A stretch of 64,000 bases of DNA from Gyromitra esculenta (taxonomy: Eukaryota > Ascomycota > Pezizomycetes > Pezizales > Discinaceae), in assembly GCA_038503075.1 (NCBI GenBank), contig JBCAML010000023.1, positions 744,001 through 808,000 of the forward strand. The letters are read 5' to 3'. Below the pieces are notes generated by a model that was given only the letters and a program-made list of their open reading frames with translations, was not told the DNA's origin and made no database searches. Made by a program: the position numbers and the translations under genes. The stretch's first letter is position 1, and each line of letters opens with the position of its first letter. Shown piece by piece: positions 1 through 11,348 of the stretch.

Positions 1-162
1 CCCCACTGTCGAGGTTTACCACGCTGCACTTATCTCGCCTTGAGATAGACCTCATGTAGAACCTGTAGAAACTCATTACTTTCTATCGCTTCCTATCTCA
101 TCTAAGTAGCTCTGTTCACCTTCAGGAATACTGAAGGGCTTAGAGGCAGAGACACTGTGAGA
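1..162 (+). mobile_element. 3' part of an LTR-B, cut by the window edge
   Basis: This is the downstream half of a family-B LTR. It has the conserved block ending in a U5 hairpin with a GGATA-type loop (here GAATA), and it ends in TGTGAGA. The start lies outside the window, so whether it is a solo LTR or part of a full element cannot be told. The 155 bases that follow hold nothing recognisable. Confidence 0.8.
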
Positions 163-317
163 GTATTGCTCTAAGTGATTAATTGGAGTTCTTTTCGCAA
201 ACATTTTTATTTTGAAAGAAGTGATGGATTATTGTGCCTCAGACCAGAAAAGTGCCAAGCTTTTATGAATCACTAACAAATCCTTCCAGTTCATCGCAGA
301 GTCTCCCCCTCTCCACT

Positions 318-715
318 TCTCACGGTTCAGTCCCTCGTTAAGCCCTTCAGTATTCCTGAAGGTGAGCAGTGCTACTTAAGCGAGGTACTAACACGTTCGA
401 GGAGTGCAGTGTTTCTACAAGTTCTACAATGGGTATACTGCAAAGCGAAGTATCGGCAATGTTTCACAGCAACAGCGAAGGTTCTGAGGTAGAACCGAGA
501 TAGTATTGAAGTAATACAGGTAGAATTGAAACCAGAACGTTGCTTAAAGAAAGAAGACACAATAAAGACAAAAATCCCTCTCTTAAATACCCCGCTTTAA
601 CCATCCCATGACTCATAACCGAACATAACCAAACAACAAAGACATTAATATTCGAACCGAAACCGTTACACCCAATCCAATATCCTTGACCCATTACCCG
701 GTTCTATCCATGAAA
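318..715 (-). mobile_element. Solo LTR-B
   Basis: Complete 398-bp family-B LTR on the minus strand, bounded by TCTCACGG (plus-strand view) and CCATGAAA. A 5-bp duplication CCACT occurs at 313-317 and 716-720. It carries the U5 hairpin, the AAGCAACGT motif (here one base off) and an ATTTAAG-like TATA box. No internal region is attached, so it is a solo LTR left by LTR-LTR recombination. Confidence 0.93.
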
Positions 716-1052
716 CCACTATTGAACTGATTATCAACAAATCTTTCTAATTATTTCATAATCTCTTTCATGGATGGATGTTTCGTTAGTTGGTTAGGTA
801 CATGGGTACATGGTTGTCACGTTTCGCTAATATTCTTTGTGTTTTTGTTGAATTGTTGTGTCATGAGTCATACATTTGTCATCGAAGAGTTGGAATGTGA
901 GTATATAAGCGAAGGGCTTTTCCCTCTTGTTGTACTTTTCCTTCTCTTCTCTTTAAGCAACGTCTTCTATTTGTTACTCTCCTTATATCCTACAAATACA
1001 AGCCTGGATTCCAGTAGTCCATCTTTGCTGCTGTGATTTGGATAGCATCTGG

Positions 1053-1460
1053 TTTCATGGATTAAGATTGGGTACTGGGTTAGGGTTCGGATGGTTGGTT
1101 GCGACGAATATCAGGGTTTTGTGATAATGTCTTTGTGCTTCGGTTATTGTCGGGTATTAGTTGTGGTATGGAAAAGTGGGGTATTTAAGCAATGGATTTT
1201 GTTTGTCTTTTGTCTTCTTCTTCTCTTAAGCAACGTTCTCATCTTACTTCTACCGTATTGTTTTAATACTACCTCAATTCTACCTCAGAATCCACGCTGT
1301 AGCTGTCCTCACCACGCTGCACTTATCTCGCCTTGAGATAGACCACAACTGTAGAACCTGTAGAAACCTCGCACTCCTCGAATCTGTTAGTACTTCACCT
1401 AAGTAGCACTGCTCACCTTCAGGGATACTGAAGGGCTTAACGAGGGACTGAACCGTGAGA
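1053..1460 (+). mobile_element. Solo LTR-B nested in LTR-A2
   Basis: Complete 408-bp LTR-B starting TTTCATGG and ending CCGTGAGA. Flanks TCTGG and TCCGG differ at one base; the intact A2 LTR at 3175 reads TCCGG here, so the left copy mutated after insertion. U3 carries a telomere-like GGGTTAGGGTTCGG block. Confidence 0.9.
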
Positions 1461-1583
1461 TCCGGATCCCACCACTACATCAACATAGTGCCCTTGTCAG
1501 AGTCGCCTTGACTCTTCGTAGACGTAGAGCCTGTGGAATCATTGTATACGTCTCGCCGCTTGGGATTATTCAAGTAGCACTGC

Positions 1584-2004
1584 TTTCACGGATGAGACCG
1601 GGTAACGGGTTAGGATAAAAGTTGTTGGTAGTAGCAAAAGGTTATTCGGTTATAATGGCTTTGTTGTTCGGTTGTGTTTCGGTTATTGTTCGGTTGTTGT
1701 TTGTGCGACGGGAAAGCGGGGTATATAAGCGGAGGAGTTTTGTCGTTTGTGTGTTCTTTCTCTTTCTTTCCTTAAGCAACGTTCTCGTTTACCTTCTACT
1801 GAAATCATTGGAATACTTTCTCGGTTCTACCTCAGAACCCTCGCTGTCGCTGTCTACCTCTCCACACTTATCTCGCCTTGAGATAGACCCCTCGTAGAAC
1901 CTGTAGAAACGTCGCGTACCTTGAACGTGTTGTTTACCTCGCTTAAGTAGCACTGCCTACTTTCAGGGATACTGAAAGGCTTAACGAGGGACTCAACCGT
2001 GTGA
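1584..2004 (+). mobile_element. Solo LTR-B inserted at the U5 loop of LTR-A2
   Basis: Complete 421-bp LTR-B with a GGGGTATATAAG TATA box. The duplication ACTGC is exact (1579-1583 and 2005-2009). The target is the conserved TAGCACTGC segment of the host LTR's U5 structure, the same site used by the LTR at 47876. The last bases read CCGTGTGA, a one-base change from the family ending. Confidence 0.92.
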
Positions 2005-2057
2005 ACTGCTCACCTTTGGGGATACCAAAGGGCTTGACAAAACCTCGCTCCTTGAGC

Positions 2058-3169
2058 TCTCTGGCGATTAAACAACCAGTTTCAGGCACAAGCTTAGCTC
2101 TTTGCTGTTGTAAAGTGAAAATGATAGCCATCTGCTGGAGATGAAGACTAACCCAGCACCAACACATTATTTCCCATCGCAAACGAATTACCCTCGCCCA
2201 GTGGCATGTAAACTGAAAGCATGGGGGCTAACTGGAAAAAAGGATAAGGGACATGCTACCTCTGTTGGCCAAAGTCTACACCAAGAGCACAGAGTCAACT
2301 CGACCACAGTTTCTCCTGGTGACAAGAGGAAACTGGGCAGTTAACAGGCAGGGGTCGGGAAGAGAGTAACATTTGTATTGAGTTCTGACGGCTGCAAGCA
2401 TTTTCAGTGGTAAGCCCTGTAAGTTGTTCGTCAGCTGTCCCATTTCGCCGTGCGCCAGGAGAGACAGTAGTTGTGACAAATCACTGGAACAGGTTTGTAA
2501 ATAATGACATACTCTTCTCTATTTTACTAACATGTCAAGCTCTCATGCCACAGTATCCCTCCTTTCCACTATGGATTTGGGTGTAAGACTTTAATGTGAG
2601 AAGCAAAAAATGTTTCCTTGAACAAAAGTGCGAGACATCACGTATCAAATTCCAATCAACAATCACAACCATATTCCGATACGTTAAGTTACTACTTGTG
2701 GATAAATTTGTGCATGGGCAGCAGTTGATATCAATTTAGAAGTAGGAGTAGTAAGTTCAGTTCAGTCCTATTTCTCCTACAGGATATTGAGCATTAGAGC
2801 AGAATGAGTCACTAGACTATGGCCCATAGCATTTTCGTATAGTCACATCTTCAAAATGTGCTTGTCCGCCACATATATTCCCTTGCCCTTTGCTGCTGTC
2901 GTCTGCTCCCTCTCCCCCGTCCTTTTCTCATTTACTTCTAAGAGTATCCCGGTACTTATACTCATATATCAACAGATAAATTAGTTTCTACACCATGAGC
3001 TATGTGAATCTAATTAGTCAAAATCAACAAGTTATGTGCAAAAGAGATAATAATTAAGTAAACCATGTAAAAGAGGCATTCCTAGAGGGACAGTAAAAAA
3101 AAAAAAAAGGAAGCTGCCGTAAAGTGTACATATACCCATGGCCGCCCAGGTCTCTGGTGGGCATACAAA
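2058..3169 (+). other. No recognisable gene
   Basis: About 1.1 kb lying between LTR insertions. Open frames are all under 90 codons and resemble nothing I know. There is a short poly(A) run near 3097-3110 and a C/T-rich stretch near 2880-2940. I see no RNA gene or element boundary. Confidence 0.6.
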
Positions 3170-3174
3170 AGCTC

Positions 3175-3625
3175 TTTCATGGATGGTTGTTTCGTTGGTT
3201 AGTTGGGTATATGGGTGTCTGGTTGGAAAGTTTTGTTGATGTTCTTTGTGTTTCCTTTGGTTTCCGTTGCAATGAGTCATACATTTGTCATCGAAAGGTT
3301 GGATTGGTGGTATATAAGCGAAGCGCCTCCCCGTCTTGTTGTACTTTTCCTTCTCTTCTCTTTAAGCAACGTCTTCTATTGTCACTCTCCTTGTATCCTA
3401 CAATACAAGCCTGGATTCCAGTAGTCCATCCTCGCTGCCGTGATTTGGATAGCATCCGGATCCCGCCACTACATCAACGTAGTGCCTTTGTTGGAGTCAT
3501 CTTAACTCCTCATAGACGTAGAGCCTGTGGAGTCATCGCATACCTCGCGTTGCTTGGTATCATTCAAGTAGCACTGCTCGCCTTTGGGGATACCAAAGGG
3601 CTTGTCGAAACCTCGCTCCTTGAGA
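3175..3625 (+). mobile_element. Solo LTR-A2 (reference-quality copy)
   Basis: Complete 451-bp A2 LTR with exact AGCTC duplications (3170-3174, 3626-3630). It carries a GTATATAAGCG TATA box near 3309, AAGCAACGT near 3364, and U5 hairpin CCTTTGG-GGATA-CCAAAGG near 3581-3599. It serves as the reference for reading the interrupted A2 copies. A longer open frame running through it is a chance frame. Confidence 0.93.
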
Positions 3626-3913
3626 AGCTCACAAACCCGGCAGCAGAATCTGAGCATCCCCGTTTACCTTCAATATATCACGAGATCTCAATTGTATACA
3701 CACGTCATATTACTGTCGCATCAAGTTGTTGCGACGTTGTTGTGCTATTACTACAGACAGCTGTACTCCTAGGAACAATGCTAACTATGGGTTTGCCTTT
3801 TAATGAGTATTTGTCCCATAGATGGCTGGACAGATTGAATATAGCCCCTCCTCTAAAGTGTGATATATACCGATACATTACAATTCCTGTTATTATCAAC
3901 CCCTCCAGCATTG

Positions 3914-4325
3914 TTTCATGGATTAAGATTGGGTATTGAGTCAGGGTTCGGTTGGATGGTTGCAACGGATACAGGGTTTTTGTTATAATGTCTTTGTGTT
4001 TCGGTTGTTGTCGGGTATTGGCTGATGTATGGAAAAGTGGGGTATTTAAGCAATGGATTTTGTTTGTTTTTTGTCTTCTTATTCTTTTCTCCTTAAGCAA
4101 AGTTCTCGTTTCACTTCTATTGTATTACTTTATTACTACCTCGATTCAACCTCAGAATCCTCGCTGTTGCTGTCCACTTTCGCTGCACTTATCGCGCATT
4201 GGGATAGACCACTCGTAGAATTTGTAGAAACACTGCACTCTTCGAAACGTGTTGTTTCCTCGCTTAAGTATCACTGCTCACCTTCAGGGATACTGAAGGG
4301 CTTAACGAGGGACTCAACCGTGAGA
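3914..4325 (+). mobile_element. Solo LTR-B
   Basis: Complete 412-bp LTR-B, TTTCATGG to CCGTGAGA, with exact CATTG duplications (3909-3913, 4326-4330). It has a GGGGTATTTAAG TATA box near 4041, R motif AAGCAAAGT (one change) near 4096 and the CCTTCAG/CTGAAGG hairpin near 4281. Confidence 0.92.
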
Positions 4326-4330
4326 CATTG

Positions 4331-5549
4331 CGACAAACATTGTATGCTCTTGCAGCTCCATAGCACTTGTCGTCTACTGATCCAGGAATATTCTAAAACA
4401 TTTCTTGATTCAGCTCTCACCGGCTAGGATTCTTACCCTACAGTGAAATATTCAATACAGGCTTCAATTCCATATGGAGGCTCAAAACAATGCCCTACAA
4501 ACCATAACCGCATTATGGTTTCTAAAATCTTCCCCGATATATAGATCCCACTCTGTATGGCTTCAAGGACGAAGTAAAGGTCAGTTTGTAACGCCATCCT
4601 ACATCCACCAAATTGGCTCTTCCAGGTCAGACAAGAACTGTTCGCATGCTATATTCATGCCAAAGAGTGATGGTTGGTGCGAATAATGGACTCAGCCACT
4701 CAATTCTCTTGTTTTCTGTCAGTGAGTGATGAGTGTGTCCATGGTACTGTTGCTTACATAGCCATGGTGACTATATGCACCTCCGCCGTTGCAGTTGCTG
4801 CACTGCTATTAATTTCGCTTCTTTTGGATTTTAGAACAATACAGGTGGTGGCAATAACAGACGTTATGAATGGAAAATAATCAATATAACTAGAGATAAG
4901 ATCTAACAGGCGCATATTTTACAGTTATATAGTTTGTGGCTTAAACAAGGTGTAAAAGTAGCATACACTACTATATGTATCCACTCTTCAGATAGGGCCC
5001 GATGCTAGCATATATATGGCTTATGCGTAGAAATTAGTTTTAGCCAGCGACATGTGGGATCGTTACTGTTCCTATTGAAATATACAACACTGTCTCAAGT
5101 TTAGTTTTGTGGTAGTGCCGGGTTGTATTTGAAGGATACTAATAATGTCGGGGAAGGTATCAAGAGTATAGGTAGCGGTACAGCTCTATGACTGCGTGAC
5201 TTAATCTTGCTTGGAGCCCATAGTTTTGTTCAGTGTTTAGTACATAACGCTCCCAACTTGTATGATGTTTATTAGGCGCCTTGAAGAGCTATGGAATAGG
5301 AAGAGAGACTGACGGGTCTGGCTGTTACTTACACCTACACCTGTCAACAGACTTACCTATACACCCGTAGCAATTGAGTGTCTCTAGAGAGCAACAATAA
5401 ACAACTTTGTCATTTAGCTAAATGACTGCATTTCTACTCAATGACTCTCTACTAAATGACTCTCCACTAAATGACTTCTCACTAAATGATTTACTTGTTT
5501 AGCCCTGAAAATATTCTTGTCTACAGAAGGTGGGGAAGTGATGGGAAGA
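4331..5549 (+). other. No recognisable gene; AT-rich sequence
   Basis: About 1.2 kb with no frame I can assign and no RNA gene seen. The only structure is the short tandem array at 5412-5496. The stretch could be old, decayed repeat DNA. Confidence 0.55.
5412..5496 (+). repeat. Short tandem array, period about 15 bp
   Basis: Five imperfect units related to TACTAAATGACTCTC follow one another, with one- and two-base differences between units. This is a minisatellite-type array with no coding sense seen. Confidence 0.8.
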
Positions 5550-5554
5550 TGCAA

Positions 5555-6002
5555 TTTCACGGATGGTTGTTTTGTTGGTTAGTTAGGTATACAGGTATAT
5601 GGTGGTTACGTTTTGTTGTTGTTCTTTGTATTTCTTTGGGTTTCGGTTGCAATGAGTCATATGTTGGTCAGCGAAGGGTAGAATCATGGGTATATAAGCG
5701 AAGGGCGTTCTCCTCTTGTTGTACTTTTTCTTCTTTCTTCTTTAAGCAATGTCTTCTCTTGTCACTCAACTTGTATCCTACAATACAAGCCAGGATTCCT
5801 ACAAATCCTTCATCGCCTCTGTGATTCTTTCCTTTATCCCGTCACTACATCAACGTAGTTTTATTGTAGGAGTCACTATAACTCCCCTTCGTAGTAGAGC
5901 CTGTGGAATCATCGCTAAAACTCCTGTCACTGGTTTTCACTCAAGTAGCACTGCTTAGGATTGGGGATACCAAAGGGCTTGACGAAACCCCGCTCCTTGA
6001 GA
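5555..6002 (+). mobile_element. Solo LTR-A2
   Basis: Complete 448-bp A2 LTR with exact TGCAA duplications (5550-5554, 6003-6007). It has a GTATATAAGCG TATA box near 5690 and a GCAATGTCTTC variant of the R motif. The U5 hairpin is decayed on its left arm (AGGATTGGGGATACC). Confidence 0.92.
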
Positions 6003-7206
6003 TGCAATTAGTTGGGGGGCAACAGCTTCCTTGAAACATTTTTTTTTGTGTTTTTGTGTTTGAGATACCTGTGCAGATAACCAGAGAATTGGGTTCATTG
6101 TATTCAGAGATTCAAAGTATTTATAAACCTTCTGGATAGCCTATTGGTACCGAGACTATGCAAAACCCTAGTGGGTTGGGTGTTCAACCCTCTCCAAGTC
6201 CTTTTTTATTTATATTATCATAGATGGTATATGACTGAGATGTTTACTTTGTTGTTTATTAACGGTTGTCAAAAACATGATAATTTTAAACGACTACGTC
6301 ATTTAGTTGATGTTCCTAGAGCATAGGGGTAAATCTGGCAACAGGTCTCAATGCAGTGCTTTTCTCCGTGGGCTAAAACATGTTTAAATTCCACACTTTT
6401 TCCAACCAGAGGTTTTTGCAGTTTAATACATAGCACTCCTGGTCTATTAGATGTTTTTATCAACACCTCAGAGAGCTGTGCAGCGGAAGAATAAATTCAG
6501 ATCTCTTGCTTGAGTCCCACCGCTGTCTGTTGCTTGAATTTTGCAGGGGCGCGTTGCTACCTGTAAGACCGGTACTTCTTACCGCACAGGAAATCTCCAA
6601 GAAGCTTTAGATAACAATCTAGACGCTATAACCTGCCTGGTTGCTATCCGCAACACAATACACAGGCGCAAGTCCTAACTGCTTCTTATGAACCGCGAAA
6701 AGATCACCGTAGGGTTCAAAGTAGGGATCGAGCAAAGTTCCGTGAAGAACATCCAATAGTAAGGTCTTAATAACTAACGCTGAAGGGCCACGGCCTTGCT
6801 AAGCGAGGTAAAAGTAATTCACAAGTAAAAGAGTAAATTGCATGGAAGTAATTTTGCTAGAAACAATATAATATTGATAAGGCTCGTTCTTCGTCGCTAA
6901 TGATCAGGAAGAAGACCCTTCTCAATGGTCGAACACTAGACTACTTATAGTAGTCAAGCGTCGAATACAAAGGCTATGTAATAACATGAACTAACATGAA
7001 GAAATCCCATAGACCCTGAAATGCTTTCCTTCGCTCCTACCCCTCTTATTATCGTATGGCGTGATTGTCGGAATTAACCGACGACGCAACGTATAAGCGA
7101 ATAGGGGAAGTGTCGATCAAGAGAGTCGGCCATTGATGACACAAGGAAACCAAACATCCAATCCGGATCTTATTAATAATCAACCAAGATTAATAATAAC
7201 CGACAT

Positions 7207-7281
7207 GGTCTGGGATTGAACGCTAGTCCATATGTGTGCATCGTAAGCGAACTCAAGTCGTAACCAACTAAGCTACCAATA
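7207..7281 (-). tRNA. tRNA-like sequence (pseudo-tRNA or SINE head)
   Basis: Read on the minus strand it has a good RNA polymerase III A box, TAGCTTAGTTGG, and about 45 bases later a B-box-like GTTCAATCC. The acceptor stem pairs at only about three positions and the D and T stems are poor, so a functional tRNA is unlikely. It sits directly beside one end of a dispersed repeat, which fits a tRNA-derived SINE head; a decayed tRNA is the alternative. Confidence 0.4.
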
Positions 7282-7290
7282 GGTATAACA

Positions 7291-7745
7291 CTACCAAAGG
7301 TTTTGCGAAAATCTCGCTTGGGTTCGCTGCCCACAGGTGCATTGATTACATGGACATTTATAGGACATGTCATTGAAACAGGGCTTAGGTCATGAGGCAT
7401 TGTACTAGTGTATAGGCTAGAATCAGGTGTGACAGGAGATGACGTAATAGGGATAGCTATAACAGAAAGGTGAATGAGAGTTCTTGGAGGGGCAGGCTTC
7501 TTGAATAACACAACTTAGACTACAGAATAAAGAAAAATTGTTCTGGCATACAGAAGGGGAAACTTAGCTACAGGTATCCACTGCCAGACACAGATTTGCG
7601 AGAAAAGGAACATGTATTGAACTAATTTAACTTTGCTAGCGACTTGTGGCAGCATGTTAGTCAAGGAATATATATTAAATATCCTCTAGGGTTGAATATT
7701 TTACTGGTCATGCTGGGTATCTCTAATTTCTAGATTTTATTGTTG
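7291..7745 (+). repeat. Dispersed repeat, copy 1 (partner near 55.8-56.0 kb)
   Basis: Two blocks recur in inverted orientation near 56 kb in the same internal order. Block 1 (7291-7337) includes CGAAAATCTCGCTT and CGCTGCC. Block 2 (7621-7745) includes GTGGCAGCATGTTAGTC and CTGGTCATGCTGGGTAT. The copies differ by scattered substitutions, and copy 2 lacks about 240 bp between the blocks. No coding capacity is seen. Confidence 0.75.
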
Positions 7746-8349
7746 TTCTACCCTATCTGTATGGCGGATCATAGCTACCAAAGTCTGTTCTGAAGTTTTC
7801 GCAGTAGCAACCACAACCGCATACCAAATTCTTTACCAAAAAAAAATTCCCTGGATGCTACTATTTAGAAATATAATACAATTATCAATGAGAAATAGAG
7901 ACATAATTTAACCTAAAAAGGTCACTTCCTAGCACTTAGCCTTATAACTTAGTCTTTCAAGGTACCCCTAATTGCATCTCTTGTTTCATGACAAAGAAGC
8001 TCCAAGTCAAAAGATACAGCCTCTTTACACATGTGGAGTTAGCTATCCTTTTCTGGAAGAAATGTTTATGTGGAAAAGAAATCCTAAAGGTATAAGACCT
8101 TAATCAAGTTTAAGAATGTGATAGATTGGCTTAAATAATTAGATTCTTAAAATCAATCAATATATTATCAATATTTGTTGTTTGATTCTCATATGAAAGT
8201 CAATCGGATACATTATTTTTTTGTTAACTAGGTACTCGGTTTTGATAATTAATAAACAATTTGTTGTAGGAGCTTTAAAAATAGTAAATCTAATTGAGCT
8301 TGAAAACCATTGGAAAGGGGCAAATAATCACCGTGCTCAATGTACCTGC

Positions 8350-9310
8350 ATCAGCAAAGTATATTGGTCCCAGGGACAATTAGCATTGTCCCTCGGACGC
8401 CGGTTGTCCCATGGAAAAACCTGACTTCTGGGGAGTCCCTGGGCCCATGCCCATGGTCCCAGGAGCGTTTCATGACCGAAGGACCAAGTCCCAGGAGGGT
8501 CTTGGTTGACCACGAACCCTAACCCTACCAACTGATAGTTACCCGGCCTATTCAGTTTGTTATGAAAACGCGTCGTTTTCAGTACTTGTCAAACAGCAAC
8601 ATCTACGCCCAACACCAACAAGAGCAACTTCCCCCTACCAGCAGCAGGGGCAGCAGGTTCCTCCACCCTCGCCAGCAGCAGCAGCTTTCACGACTCCACC
8701 AGCAGCAGCTTTCTTTGCCCCCACCAGCAGCAGCGGGATCCACCCCCACAAGCAGCAGCAGGTTCCGCCAGCAGCAGGATCCTCCGCCCCCGCCAGAAGC
8801 AGGAGATTCATCCGCCCCAGCCAGCAGAAGGTTCCTCCGCCCCTGTCAGAAGCAGGAGATTCCTCCACCTCCAAGAGCACCAGTAGCTTCCTCCGCCCCC
8901 GCCACAAACAGGAGATTCCTCCACCTCCGCCAGCAGCAGGAGCTTCCTGCGCACCTGCCAGCAGCAGGAGCTTTCACCACTGCCAGGAGTGGCATATTTA
9001 GTGGGTATATAGAGAGCTTTTTGTACATAGATTAATAAAGATAATTCCCCAATTGAGGCATTCATGATACCATATGAGCAAGATGTAGAGGTTTTCGTGG
9101 TAGGTAGGGTAACTATGACTAGTCACTTAGCTCTCCCTGGGACCTAAAGCATGTGCTCCCGGGAGTCCTATGGGACATATAAGTGGGTCCCAGGAGTATC
9201 AAAGAATCCCCAGGGACCAGGTGGTGTCCCTACAGTCCTGTGTGTCCCAGGACCTTTCAGGGATTCCCTGGGATCATTTTTAACTTTTCCTGATGTGTCT
9301 TGGTCCCAAC
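8350..9310 (+). repeat. CAG-rich degenerate tandem array within a TCCCAGG-rich zone
   Basis: From about 8610 to 8995 imperfect units of roughly 27-30 bp repeat the core CCGCCAGCAGCAGGA followed by TTCC. One 157-codon frame crosses it (8562-9035, Pro/Gln/Ala/Ser-rich), but the array is nearly open in several frames on both strands, so I do not call it a gene. On both sides (8350-8520, 9131-9300) the motif GTCCCAGGGA and its complement recur many times. Confidence 0.65.
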
Positions 9311-9327
9311 TGGTTTTGGTCTATAAA

Positions 9328-9732
9328 TCTCACAGTTCAGTCCCTCGATAAGCCTTTCAGTATCCCTGAAGGTGAGCAGTGCTACTTAAGCGAGGTACTA
9401 ACACGTTTGAAGAGTGCAGTATTTCTACAAGTTCTACAGTGGGTATACTTCAAGGTGAAGTATCGGTGAGGTTCACAGCGACAGCGAAGGTTCTGAGGTA
9501 GAACCAAGATGGTATTGAAATAATATAGGTAGAAGTGAAACGAGAACATTGTTTAAGGAAAGAAAGAAAGAACACAACAAACGACCGAAAACCCTTCCTT
9601 AAATACCCCGCTTTTCCATGCTTCTGACTCATAACCGAAACCTAACCGAAAGACAATTACATTGTAACCAAAACATTATCCGCGACAACCAATAACCCCA
9701 TCCTAACCCATTACCTCATACTATCCATGAAA
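9328..9732 (-). mobile_element. Solo LTR-B
   Basis: Complete 405-bp family-B LTR on the minus strand with U5 hairpin near 9353-9371 and an ATTTAAG TATA box near 9600. Flanks ATAAA (9323-9327) and ATATA (9733-9737) match at four of five bases. Confidence 0.87.
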
Positions 9733-10479
9733 ATATATTGCCATTTAAAACTGCAAATGTTCAAAATAGAGATTTATGTTACTTTTGACTTCCATTCCCA
9801 TTATATTACTTGGTTATACTGTGGGGTATCAGGGAAAACTGGCATAAGTATATTGAGTCAATTGCTAGAAGTCATAAAAAAACATAATTGTATGCCTTTA
9901 CTCACAAAACCATTAAGAAATCGTTTGCCCAACGATGCAACCAGGGTTATGACAACAAAATCAAGTGGTCAGCAGTGACAATAACAAGTGAAGGAAAATT
10001 AAACCATATGAGATTAATAAAATAAGAAGAATAAGAAACTAGTGTTCAAAAAAAATTAAAAATTAAAGTTGTTGTCCCCATTATCTCTTATACAGGCAGC
10101 AATTCTGGCAGGCTTACTTTCTATTAAAGAATTATTTTGTTTTTGCGGAAGAGCTTCCAACTCTTTTATAAGAGCATTTCTGAGATACCCGACTTTTGTT
10201 ACTTTGGGCTTGTTCTCACAGTCTCAAGGAGCGAGAATCTAATCAAGCTCTCAGGTATCGCCAAAGATGAGCAGTGCTACTTGAATGAGAAACTAGCAAC
10301 ACGAGTTGGCGAGAAGATTGCAAAGGCTCTACCTATTCACGAGTTAAGATAACTCGAAAGCGATGACGACGGAAGGTTAAGAGGTGTAACTGAAGTTTGT
10401 ATTGTGAAATACAAAGAGTGTGCTATTGAAGACGTTGCTTAAAGAAAGAAGAAGTAAAAGTACAGCAAGAGGGGAAATC

Positions 10480-11348
10480 TCTCAAGGAGGGAGGTTTCGT
10501 CAAGCCCTTTGGTATCCTCAAAGGTGAGAAGTGCTACTTTAACGAAAGCTAGCGACAAGAGTTGAGGCAATGAATCCACAGGTTCTATGATGGAAGGGAG
10601 TTATGATGACTCGGACGGCGAAACTACGTTGATGTAGTGGAATGATAAGATGAGAAATATCACTGAAGCGAAGAAGGATTTACAATAATCCTGGCGTGTA
10701 TTGTAGGATACAAGTAGAGCGACAATAGAAGATGTTGCTTAAAGAAAGAAGAAGGAAAAGTACAACAAGAGGAAAAGACCCTTCGCTTATATACCCATAA
10801 TCCTACTCTTCGATGACAAACCTATGGCTCATTGTACCTGAGAAGCCAAAGAAAAGATGTTTAAACGACCTCGCTAAACAATCACACAACTGCGAACCCA
10901 ACCAACTTTCATGGATAAGGTTGTTTCGTTGGTTGGATAGGTACATGGGTACGAGGTTGTCAGGTATTACGGTTATTCTCTGTGTTTCCTTCGGTTTTCA
11001 TTTTCAATGAGTCACGCGTTTGTCATCGAAAGATCGAATCGTGGGTATATAAGCGAAGGGAATTCCCCTCTTGTTGTACTTTTCCTTCTTCTTTCTTTAA
11101 GCAACATCTTCTATAGTACACTCTTGTATTTCACAATACAAACCTCGGTTACATCTTGTAATCTTTCACTGTCGCCGTCTTCAAGTCCTCTTTACTTGAA
11201 CCACTCGTAGAGCCTGTGGAATCCCGTATATACTCTCGTTGCTAAGTTTTCCGTTCAAGTAGCACTGCTCATCTCGGGGGATACCTGAGAGCCTGACGAA
11301 AATCCCTGCCCCTTGAGACCAACTAACCAACAATACCCGTCCATGAAA
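10480..11348 (-). mobile_element. LTR-A2, third shell of the nest
   Basis: Minus-strand A2 LTR with a CCTTTGG-type hairpin (10506-10526), a GTTGCTTAAAG R-motif region near 10734 and a TATATAC TATA box near 10790. Flanks AAATC and AAAAC match at four of five bases; the undisturbed sequence in sister LTRs reads AAATC. It is interrupted in U3 by the LTR at 10907. Confidence 0.87.
10907..11318 (+). mobile_element. LTR-A1, innermost of the four-deep nest
   Basis: Complete 412-bp A1 LTR on the plus strand with exact CCAAC duplications (10902-10906, 11319-11323). It has a GTATATAAGCG TATA box near 11043, AAGCAACAT (one change) near 11100 and the CTCGGGGGATACCTGAG hairpin near 11272. It is the youngest layer of this nest. 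Confidence 0.92.

Larger units (their letters stand above)
766..2057 (+). mobile_element. LTR-A2 split by two LTR-B insertions
   Basis: Family-A2 LTR with TTTCATGG start, GTATATAAGCG TATA box near 900, R motif AAGCAACGT near 957 and the CCTTTGG/CCAAAGG U5 hairpin near 2013-2033. It is interrupted by LTR-B copies at 1053-1460 and 1584-2004; without them it is close to the length of intact A2 LTRs. The end reads CTTGAGC instead of CTTGAGA. Flanks ATCTC and CTCTC are a plausible but imperfect duplication. Confidence 0.85.
6008..9322 (+). other. 3.3 kb without a recognisable protein gene
   Basis: Between two solo LTRs no reading frame resembles a known protein. The stretch holds a tRNA-like sequence (7207), a dispersed repeat (7291-7745), a GTCCCAGGG-rich zone and a CAG-rich tandem array (8350-9310), all listed separately. 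The rest is AT-rich and featureless to me. Confidence 0.5.

Noticed and set aside
3124..3939. 271-codon open frame on the plus strand
   Set aside because: It runs through the A2 LTR at 3175-3625 and its flanks, has no recognisable domain, and its protein simply translates LTR sequence.
5412..5496. CRISPR array
   Set aside because: Units are contiguous, about 15 bp, with no spacers, in a eukaryotic context.
7207..7281. Functional tRNA gene
   Set aside because: A and B boxes are present, but the acceptor, D and T stems do not pair well.
8562..9035. 157-codon Pro/Gln-rich frame as a gene
   Set aside because: It lies in a tandem array that is open in several frames on both strands; no promoter or domain supports it.
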